From Candidatus Nomurabacteria bacterium (GTDB lineage: Bacteria; Patescibacteriota; Minisyncoccia; Phycocordibacterales; SBAW01), in NCBI GenBank assembly GCA_943349675.1, contig CALQZN010000009.1, forward strand, positions 1-20,593: DNA of 20,593 nt, read 5' to 3'. The translations under genes were made by a program, and so were the position numbers. This document shows, one piece after another, positions 1 through 6,809 of this stretch. The notes under the pieces are model-generated. The model did no database searches. It saw nothing but the letters and a program-made list of their open reading frames with translations, and had not been told where the DNA came from. Every line of letters begins with the position of its first letter. Position 1 is the stretch's first letter.

Positions 1-1317
1 ATGCAGCTGCTACGCGACAACGAGGTAGTACGTGCACATTACCGTAGCCGGTGGTCACATATACATATAGACGAGTACCAAGACACCAACCATGTACAAG
101 CGCGGTTGGCAGAGTTGTTGGTAGGGGACGCAAAAAATATTTGCGCTGTGGGCGACATTGACCAAACCATTTACGGCTGGCGAGGGGCTTTGATAGAGAA
201 CATGATTCATTTTGAACGAACTTTCTCTGGCGCACGCACTGTATTGCTTGAAGAAAATTATCGCTCTACACAAAACATACTCGCGGCAGCAAACGACGTT
301 ATAGTTAAAAACCCTAACCGCCCAGAAAAAAAGCTTTTTACAAAAAACAGTGAGGGAGAGCAGTTGGGATTGTATCAGGCATTTGATGAGACAGATGAGG
401 CAGGGTTTGTAGCCCGCAAAATAAAAGAGGGACTAAGGGACAAGATGCAGCCAAAAGACTTTTGCGTACTGTATCGGGCAAACTTTCAGTCTCGAGCCAT
501 GGAAGAGGCGTTGTTGGCAAATGATATTCCGTACCAAGTGCTTGGTACTCGTTTTTTTGAGCGCAAAGAGGTTAAAGATACTCTCTCTTTTATCCGCGCA
601 GCGCTCTTTAACACGCCGGCAGATATTGAACGTATTACAAAAGCAGTACCATCGGGCATTGGTAAAGTCACCTTAGTTAAAGTGCTGCAAGGCAAAGAAC
701 ACGAACTTACAGGCGCTACGAGGGAAAAAGTCTCTAAATTGCGTACACTACTTGCACGCATTGGAGAACAAGGGGAAAAGCTGACCCCATCGGAGTTGGT
801 ACGTTTTGTTGTTGTAGACTCCGGGATGGAGCGATTGTTTAAAGAAGACAAAGTAGAAGGTGCAGAGCGGCTAGAGAACTTACGCGAGCTGAATAACTTG
901 GCCGCACGCTACGACACACTACCTAAGGAAGAGGCGCTTGAAGCATTTTTGGAGTCAACATCACTACAGAGCGACCAAGATGAGCTTAAAGAAGATGCAA
1001 ACGCAGTGCGGCTGATGACTGTGCACGCGTCAAAAGGGCTTGAGTTCCCATACGTGTTTATTGTAGGGCTCGAAGAAGGACTCTTCCCCTATGCGCGAGA
1101 AGGAGACAGCGACAAAGAAGCCGAGGAAGAGAGGCGGCTGATGTACGTGGCCATTACCCGTGCAAAAAAGAAGGTGTTTTTGACTTACGCATCGTATCGA
1201 ACCGTCTTTGGATCCAAAAATGCGACCTTTCCATCACAATTTCTCTCTGACATATCCGGTGAATTAATTGCACTGGAAAACCCTGAACGGCTAGGGCGTA
1301 CTATTTATTTAGACTAG
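1..1317 (+). CDS. UvrD/PcrA/Rep-family superfamily 1A DNA helicase, 5' end missing
   Basis: ATP-dependent 3'-5' DNA helicase acting in repair and replication restart. Only the C-terminal 438 residues lie in the window. The reading frame is open from base 1, and the ATG there is internal, because the Walker A motif and most of domain 1A are missing. Visible superfamily 1 motifs, in order, are II (DEYQDTN, residues 24-30), III (GDIDQTIYGWRGA, 51-63), IV (EENYRS, 84-89), V (TVHASKGLEF, about 340-349) and VI (EERRLMYVAITRAKK, 376-390, with the arginine finger R387). The protein ends about 50 residues after motif VI, so it lacks the long C-terminal tail of PcrA and UvrD of model bacteria. It is followed after 4 bases by rsmA, probably in one transcript. 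The family assignment is firm. Whether it is pcrA, uvrD or rep cannot be decided from this fragment. Confidence 0.95.
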   Translation: MQLLRDNEVVRAHYRSRWSHIHIDEYQDTNHVQARLAELLVGDAKNICAVGDIDQTIYGWRGALIENMIHFERTFSGARTVLLEENYRSTQNILAAANDVIVKNPNRPEKKLFTKNSEGEQLGLYQAFDETDEAGFVARKIKEGLRDKMQPKDFCVLYRANFQSRAMEEALLANDIPYQVLGTRFFERKEVKDTLSFIRAALFNTPADIERITKAVPSGIGKVTLVKVLQGKEHELTGATREKVSKLRTLLARIGEQGEKLTPSELVRFVVVDSGMERLFKEDKVEGAERLENLRELNNLAARYDTLPKEEALEAFLESTSLQSDQDELKEDANAVRLMTVHASKGLEFPYVFIVGLEEGLFPYAREGDSDKEAEEERRLMYVAITRAKKKVFLTYASYRTVFGSKNATFPSQFLSDISGELIALENPERLGRTIYLD

Positions 1318-1321
1318 AGGT

Positions 1322-2104
1322 ATGTATAAAAAGAAATCACTTGGGCAGCATTTTTTGCATAATCCTCACTATTTAGGGGCGCTTGTAGATGCTGCAAACA
1401 TACAAAAAGGAGAGGTAGTGATTGAAATTGGACCCGGGGAAGGGACACTTACAAAAGTGTTACTTGAGCGAGGCGCACACGTTGTTGCGGTAGAAAAAGA
1501 CACACGGCTCATACCCACTTTGCAAGAAAAATTTGCTCAAGCAATAAAAAATAAACAGCTGGAGATTATTGAAGGGGACGCATTGGAGTTTGACGTGGCT
1601 AAGCACCTTAAAAACAAAGGGGGCGACTACAAAGTAGTGGGGAACATACCGTACTATATTACCGGTGCCTTACTGCGAAAGTACTTAACGGACAAGCATC
1701 AACCAACAACACTTGCATTTTTAATACAAAAAGAAGTGGCTGAGCGTATTGCACGAAGCAAAAAGGAGAGTTTACTATCGCTCTCTGTAAAAGCCTATGG
1801 TACCCCAGCGTATATTAAAACTGTGCCTCGCGGGGCGTTTAACCCACCACCCATGGTCGACTCGGCAATTTTGCTTGTGTCGGACATTTCACGCAAAAAC
1901 TTTAAAAACAAAAAACATGAGGAGCAGTTTTTTGCACTACTGCATGCTGGTTTTGCCCAAAAACGTAAGCTTCTAAAACGTAATGTGGAAAGCCTTGTAG
2001 GAGACAAAACAGAGCACGCCATGGAGGAAGTTGGTATTCCACGTAATGTACGAGCAGAAGATGTGTCTCTTGAGCAGTGGCTCACACTCGCCCAGTCTTT
2101 TTAA
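1322..2104 (+). CDS. rsmA: 16S rRNA (adenine1518-N6/adenine1519-N6)-dimethyltransferase RsmA (KsgA)
   Basis: Dimethylates two adjacent adenines in the 3' terminal hairpin of 16S rRNA using S-adenosylmethionine, a late step in small-subunit assembly. At 260 residues it has the usual family length. The N-terminal SLGQHFL (6-12) is the RsmA signature. EIGPGEG (35-41) is the AdoMet-binding glycine loop and E58 the likely ribose-binding acid. GDAL (85-88) precedes the catalytic motif NIPYYIT (108-114, family consensus NLPYxI). The C-terminal helical domain starts near residue 185 (FAQKRKLLKRN). The start lies 4 bases after the helicase stop, and AGAGG sits only one base before the ATG, too close for a normal ribosome site. 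The stop codon overlaps the convergent gene on the other strand by 4 bases. Confidence 0.96.
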   Translation: MYKKKSLGQHFLHNPHYLGALVDAANIQKGEVVIEIGPGEGTLTKVLLERGAHVVAVEKDTRLIPTLQEKFAQAIKNKQLEIIEGDALEFDVAKHLKNKGGDYKVVGNIPYYITGALLRKYLTDKHQPTTLAFLIQKEVAERIARSKKESLLSLSVKAYGTPAYIKTVPRGAFNPPPMVDSAILLVSDISRKNFKNKKHEEQFFALLHAGFAQKRKLLKRNVESLVGDKTEHAMEEVGIPRNVRAEDVSLEQWLTLAQSF

Positions 2105-3588
2105 ACAACTGGGCTCGCGCCCATAATTTGCATACGCAGTCCATAAAAAACAAAGGGAAGGAAGGGCCCAACGCACGCAAAAGGTATATCAAAACGACCC
2201 AGTAACTGTTGCCCAATATTGCGGGGTGGCAAAGAGGGAGAAGGAGGCACAATATTGGTAAGCGTTGCAGGAGTCCATATATACATAAAAGGTGGGAGTA
2301 AGAAACCGGACGGCTTAAGCGTAACCCACACTGACGGACCAAGGGCACTCACGCACGGCATAATTGCAATAATCCTCCCTCCAAAAGAGCCTCCTGTTGC
2401 AACACCTGCTGCAACTGGCGCAGCACTGGTCAAAAAACTAAAACCTACTATAGCAGCAACTCCCAGCACACCAACTGCCAAAAGCCCCCCCATACTTCCT
2501 CCGCTTCCACTACTTCCACTTGAATCTCTGTCCGAACCTGCACTACTCCATGTATCGTAGTCTTTTGCTTTTGGATCAACAAAAGTCACTTGCGCGTCAA
2601 AATTGGACACATTTGCAGCTTGGTACACTCCTTCAAATAACCCTTTGGAAATTGGCCCTCCAACAAAAAACAAATTGTATTGCTCTCTACCTTCTTCGTC
2701 TCTAACCACCTCAACCGTAGGCGCAGCCACTAATGAACTCGACGCTGCTTGTATGACGGGATTTTTATCGTCTTTTGCTGTAGTCCACGTTATCCCATCA
2801 TCGCTCACGTACCGCACAACCCCAGTAAAATCTTTGTTCAAAAACATCACATATTTCCCAATATCACGAGAAAGGTGCACGTCTACATTAAACCCCTCAA
2901 GAGGTTTTTGGCTGTTTTGGTCGACCATAAGCACACGTTGTGTTTCTAGCTTCTTACCCGTCGCACTCAGACGAGTGCGATATACGTTTACTTTGTCTGG
3001 GTAGTTAGTACTGTAGTAGAGCCAGATTTCGTCTCCCATCACTGTGGCACTAGGCGACCAACCACCACGATCGTCCAAACCATTGTTTTGGCCTATAACT
3101 ACACCATCATCCACCCACTCCACACCGTCGTCACTATGTGCGCTCCCTATATGGTTGTTGAGCCTAAGTAGCGTACTAGAAGCAGCATCTGTTTTTGAAA
3201 TAACACTGTAATACATCCTATATCGACCACTAACAACAGGGTCTACCACAACGGACGGGTCAGAAACTTGGTATCCAGCAACACTAAATACCGGCCGAGG
3301 CTCAAACCAACCACTTTCTTGGTTGTAAAAACTCGTATAAATCAAACCGTCAGCAGCATTTTTGGTTGGTTTGCCACTAAGCCACATTTGCCGCTGCCCA
3401 CCGTTAGACAAAATAGTGGGGGACATGCCGTTGTACACACTTAGGACAGGTATACTGGCGCTTTGACTCACACTCCCAACAGCTGCCATGTGTTGGATAT
3501 TTTTTGCTCCCAACACTGACAATGGGGCAGAGATTAGGGAAGCTAAGGTGAGCACTAATACGAGCGCCTGTTGCAAAAATTCGAGCAT
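2101..3588 (-). CDS. Exported, membrane-anchored glycosidase-like (GH43/32-type) beta-propeller protein with a CPR-type C-terminal domain
   Basis: A 495-residue protein. Residues 1-28 form a signal peptide with a hydrophobic core. Residues 35-345 read as a five-bladed propeller of the glycoside hydrolase 43/32 type: SDPSVV...GRYRMYYS, then WSPSATVMGDEIWLYYS, then a similar repeat near VVRYVSDDGITW. These match the blade pattern of arabinanases and related enzymes, but I cannot identify the three catalytic acids with certainty. A Ser/Gly-rich linker (about 348-368) leads to a hydrophobic segment (about 370-395). A roughly 95-residue C-terminal region begins FGGRIIAIMPC and resembles, from memory, a cysteine-containing module found at the C-terminus of many unrelated Parcubacteria surface proteins. 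The gene is divergent from the T4SS-like block and shares a 45-base promoter region with it. It could bind or cut surface glycans, or be a non-enzymatic propeller. Confidence 0.72.
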   Translation of the reverse strand: MLEFLQQALVLVLTLASLISAPLSVLGAKNIQHMAAVGSVSQSASIPVLSVYNGMSPTILSNGGQRQMWLSGKPTKNAADGLIYTSFYNQESGWFEPRPVFSVAGYQVSDPSVVVDPVVSGRYRMYYSVISKTDAASSTLLRLNNHIGSAHSDDGVEWVDDGVVIGQNNGLDDRGGWSPSATVMGDEIWLYYSTNYPDKVNVYRTRLSATGKKLETQRVLMVDQNSQKPLEGFNVDVHLSRDIGKYVMFLNKDFTGVVRYVSDDGITWTTAKDDKNPVIQAASSSLVAAPTVEVVRDEEGREQYNLFFVGGPISKGLFEGVYQAANVSNFDAQVTFVDPKAKDYDTWSSAGSDRDSSGSSGSGGSMGGLLAVGVLGVAAIVGFSFLTSAAPVAAGVATGGSFGGRIIAIMPCVSALGPSVWVTLKPSGFLLPPFMYIWTPATLTNIVPPSPSLPPRNIGQQLLGRFDIPFACVGPFLPFVFYGLRMQIMGASPVV

Positions 3589-3596
3589 TACAAATG

Positions 3597-3627
3597 TAGT
3601 ATAGCGCCAAAATAATCTTGTATACTA
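3597..3627. promoter_or_regulatory. Divergent, mirror-symmetric promoter pair
   Basis: The 45 bases between the two divergent genes contain TAGTATA (3597-3603) and its exact reverse complement TATACTA (3621-3627). Read on the plus strand, TATACT at 3621-3626 ends 7 bases before the ATG at 3634. Read on the minus strand, TATACT at 3598-3603 ends 9 bases before the ATG at 3588. The hexamers are 17 bases apart, so each occupies the -35 position of the other promoter. Neither has a recognisable TTGACA. Transcription from either would give an mRNA starting at or within a few bases of the start codon. Confidence 0.6.
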
Positions 3628-3633
3628 GTAGCA

Positions 3634-4524
3634 ATGAGTGCCCGTACATATCTACCCAGCGCACAACTTAGTCTTTTTGTTGTATCTGTGGTTATTGCAG
3701 GTGGGCTTATCTTGGCGGCTAAAGAGACGCAAGACAAAAAAGGTGCTCAAATCGCGAGCGTTACCCCTGCGGCACCTGCCAATACCGCCGACTGGAAAGC
3801 AACACTCCAAACAGTACAAACCGATAGTGGGATAACCGCCCCCGCCCCAGCAGACGAGGCAACAGTCAGTGCTTTGCGTGATGCTGCACAAAAAACCTCG
3901 AGCTTAACAGACGCCGTGTCGCGCACATTATTGGTAAACCTAACGAATGCAAAGACGCAGGGGCTGGGAAGCGACATACCAACCCAAAATCAGCTCATTG
4001 CAAGCGCTATTGGGCAAATAGATACCAAAAAACAAGGCATTGTATACGCTTCCAGCGACCTTACTATCGTAGCAGACACTCCTAACGCGCAAAAAACGTA
4101 CGGCAACGCCTTGGCAATAGCCATTGCTAAAAACAGCGGCACTAGCTATGTCGACACGTTGGTGGCTATAGACAACGCAACAACACAAGTTGACGCCACA
4201 CATCTACAAAAGCTTCCAAATATTGCAACTGCCTACCAAACCATAACAAAAACCCTACTCCAGGTACCCGTGCCAAAAACATTTGCACCTTTCCACTTAC
4301 AACTGGTAAACAACTTCCAAAAAATTGCAGAGACATATGTACCCATGGGTGCAATACTTACCGACCCACTGCGTGGGCTCACGGCGGTCAAAGACTATCA
4401 AACACTTACACAAGAGACATTGCTTGTGTTTATAAATATCGGACAAACATTGAATAAAAACGGTATACTTTTTACTAAGGACGAGCCAGGGAGTGCTTGG
4501 GGTGTTCTTACATCTACACAATAA
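3634..4524 (+). CDS. Membrane-anchored exported protein, first gene of the T4SS-like block
   Basis: A 296-residue protein of unknown function. Residues 11-30 form a single N-terminal transmembrane or signal-anchor segment with few basic residues before it, followed by an Ala/Thr/Pro-rich stalk (about 35-70). The rest is mostly helical and contains no cysteine. The C-terminal part (FHLQLVNNFQKIAETY, then DPLRGLTAVKDYQ, then LNKNGILFTKDEPGSAW) resembles, from memory, a protein repeatedly found beside the VirB6/VirB4-like genes of Parcubacteria. The start is set by the TATACT hexamer 7 bases upstream, and no ribosome binding site is visible. Its stop lies 5 bases before the ATG of the next gene, so the two are probably cotranscribed. 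The likely location is the outer face of the cytoplasmic membrane, as an accessory structural part. Confidence 0.85.
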   Translation: MSARTYLPSAQLSLFVVSVVIAGGLILAAKETQDKKGAQIASVTPAAPANTADWKATLQTVQTDSGITAPAPADEATVSALRDAAQKTSSLTDAVSRTLLVNLTNAKTQGLGSDIPTQNQLIASAIGQIDTKKQGIVYASSDLTIVADTPNAQKTYGNALAIAIAKNSGTSYVDTLVAIDNATTQVDATHLQKLPNIATAYQTITKTLLQVPVPKTFAPFHLQLVNNFQKIAETYVPMGAILTDPLRGLTAVKDYQTLTQETLLVFINIGQTLNKNGILFTKDEPGSAWGVLTSTQ

Positions 4525-4529
4525 CCGCA

Positions 4530-6809
4530 ATGGGAAAGAAAATATTTTATATAGCGCTCATTACTGCCCTAGTAGTGGGCATAGGGGCCCTTATATGGTG
4601 GTTTTTTAACCGCGACACTCCCGACCCAACCCAAACAGGAAGTGGTTTTGGGTCGGGCCAAGACACAAAACAAAGCGGCACTGTAGTAAGCACAGATCCT
4701 ACGAACGTTGCCATACCCACACAAAATACCGCCGCCAACAAGCCCCCTGGCAACCTATCCCCTGGAACATACGCGTTTCGCTCGGGGAACCAAGCTCTAG
4801 GGACATACACAATTACGCCGGCAGAGAGTTTTGGTACATACACCGTTACGTCGCAAGGTGGCACAAGGGTCACCCCTGGCAGATACACCCTCGCTGTACC
4901 CAACACCACCACTACCTACACAGTACTCGTGTCACCTATGGGCACATCTTCTGACGTATACGTCATTACTGCAGACCAGATTAGTGGAAATATTGTTGAC
5001 ACTATTATTAGCACCTCGACCGGCCCGGGCCGGGTTGGTGTAGAGGATGTTACATGGTTGTCTGCTACAACTACCAATAACCGCGGGAATGTTTTTAACC
5101 CCACGGGCATAAATAACTTAAACACCGACACACCAGATGGTGGCGTACTGCCCAATATAGGGGGCGGGGGGGGAGGCACCGGGTCACGGAACGGAGGTTT
5201 GGGGCTAGGTGGTGCTTTGGTGGGGGCAGCCGTAGCTGGTGGCATTAGCTGCGGAGCTGCAGAAGCTTTTGCTTGGGTCAGCAAAACTGCTGGTGAACTT
5301 TTAGGGGTATCAGAGGCTGCACCAGGAGAAGCTATTAGCGCAGCCGCAGTGGCAGAACAAATTCCACTCAAAGCGATATCCGTTAGCACCGTGGACATAG
5401 GAACAACCCAAGCAGTCCTTGGCGTAAATACAACACTAGTGGCACTAAACAAAACACTAGGAGGCTCCTCCTTACAACAAAAAGCTACTGACACTACCAA
5501 CACTTTCTGGGGCTGCCTGGCCCGTACTGTTGCACGCATTGCACTTAACCAAATCACCAACAGTGTAGTCAACTGGATAAACTCGGGCTTTGGCGCAGAC
5601 GGTGGCCCAGGCTCGGGCGGCCCGTCGTTTGTCACTAATCCTGAGCGGTTTTTTACGCAACTTGCAGACAGGGCAGCGGGGGAGTTTATCAAAGGCAGCT
5701 CTTTGTCGTTTTTGTGTAGCCCGTTCCAACTACAAATACGCATAGCTATTGCCAAAAGTTACGCTCAGCGCAACGCATATTCCTGTACACTCACCAGCGT
5801 TACAAACAACATACGCAACTTTATGGACGGCAACTTTCGCTCTGGTGGGTGGCCTGCAATGTTGTCATTTACCACTATGCCAACCAACAACCCGTACGGT
5901 GCTTTTTTGTACGCCGACGCAAGTATCACCTACAGCGTACAAACCAGGCAAGGAGAGCAGCGCCGCCAACTGTCGCTTGGTAATGGATTTTTTGATTTTA
6001 AACAAAAAAAGAACTGCCGCAACACCCCAACGCGAGAAACCTCATCTGCCAGCCGATCAGTCAGAGAAGTAGGAGACCCTGAAGGAGGCGCTTCGTACGA
6101 GGTGTGTGATTTAATTACCACCACCCCCGGCAACGTTATTGCCCAAAACCTGGGAGCAACACAGAGCAGCACACTCGACCAATTGAGTTTGGCAAAAAGT
6201 TTTGACGAGATTATTGGTGCGCTTATATCACAACTCCTTACCCGCACACTCCAAGGGGGCCTATTGAATTTGAGTGGGCACGACGGCTACGAAAGTAACT
6301 TTTACTCTTCGGAAGAGTTGGCAGCGCAGCGCAGTGCCCAAGACTTTTTGTCACAACTACAAAATGACAATAGCGTGGCACAAACCTTAGGTAGTATAAA
6401 ACAGGGGAGTATCCAAGACATCCAAAACACGCAGCGGCAAGTCAACGAACTTGGCAACTGTTGGCTCAACGCCCCTGCCGGCCCACAAACCACTGCAAGC
6501 GCCTTGGCAGCATCAAGCACAATTGCATCGCTCAACACAAAAGTAGACTTTTACAACAACCAAATCCTAGAGATAAACGAAATAATCACCACCCTGGTGA
6601 CGCTCCAAAGCCGCACTTTGTCGGCAGGCTCTATGTCCGACCTTGACGCTATAAAAAATGCGCGCGCGGCGGCACAAGCGCAAGGTAGACTAGTTACACA
6701 GGCCGACATTACAACCGCACAACAAGACCGCACAACCTTGCAGAGCCAACTTGCGTCAATAAACCAACAAACAACCACAGGGCTCATACAATGCAATGCA
6801 ATTAGGTAA
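4530..6809 (+). CDS. Large exported T4SS-associated protein, CPR type
   Basis: A 759-residue protein of unknown biochemical role. A TTG at 4497 would extend it by 11 residues into the previous gene, so I prefer the ATG at 4530. A transmembrane anchor (5-26) is followed by a Thr/Gly/Pro-rich stretch. A beta-rich region (about 75-135) repeats a GTY-like motif: SPGTYAF, LGTYTIT, FGTYTVT, PGRYTL, TTYTVL. A glycine-rich, weakly hydrophobic segment follows (about 205-245). The central region (about 325-500) has conserved-looking cysteines at 329, 396, 419 and 496, with FVTNPERFFTQLADRAAGEFI, FLCSPFQLQIRIAIA and GGWPAMLSF-NNPYGA. It matches my memory of a protein encoded next to virB6 in many Parcubacteria. 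The C-terminal part is helical and Gln/Ala-rich, probably coiled coil. It overlaps virB6 by 14 bases. It may be a periplasm- or surface-side component of the channel. Confidence 0.85.
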   Translation: MGKKIFYIALITALVVGIGALIWWFFNRDTPDPTQTGSGFGSGQDTKQSGTVVSTDPTNVAIPTQNTAANKPPGNLSPGTYAFRSGNQALGTYTITPAESFGTYTVTSQGGTRVTPGRYTLAVPNTTTTYTVLVSPMGTSSDVYVITADQISGNIVDTIISTSTGPGRVGVEDVTWLSATTTNNRGNVFNPTGINNLNTDTPDGGVLPNIGGGGGGTGSRNGGLGLGGALVGAAVAGGISCGAAEAFAWVSKTAGELLGVSEAAPGEAISAAAVAEQIPLKAISVSTVDIGTTQAVLGVNTTLVALNKTLGGSSLQQKATDTTNTFWGCLARTVARIALNQITNSVVNWINSGFGADGGPGSGGPSFVTNPERFFTQLADRAAGEFIKGSSLSFLCSPFQLQIRIAIAKSYAQRNAYSCTLTSVTNNIRNFMDGNFRSGGWPAMLSFTTMPTNNPYGAFLYADASITYSVQTRQGEQRRQLSLGNGFFDFKQKKNCRNTPTRETSSASRSVREVGDPEGGASYEVCDLITTTPGNVIAQNLGATQSSTLDQLSLAKSFDEIIGALISQLLTRTLQGGLLNLSGHDGYESNFYSSEELAAQRSAQDFLSQLQNDNSVAQTLGSIKQGSIQDIQNTQRQVNELGNCWLNAPAGPQTTASALAASSTIASLNTKVDFYNNQILEINEIITTLVTLQSRTLSAGSMSDLDAIKNARAAAQAQGRLVTQADITTAQQDRTTLQSQLASINQQTTTGLIQCNAIR

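Noticed and set aside
2213..2258. Inverted repeat CCAATATTG ... CAATATTGG
   Set aside because: It lies inside the coding region of the glycosidase-like protein and encodes ordinary residues there. The arms are 28 bases apart with no other signal, so chance is likely.
4497..4529. TTG start extending the large T4SS-associated protein
   Set aside because: It overlaps the preceding gene by 28 bases. The ATG at 4530 directly precedes a typical basic-plus-hydrophobic anchor.
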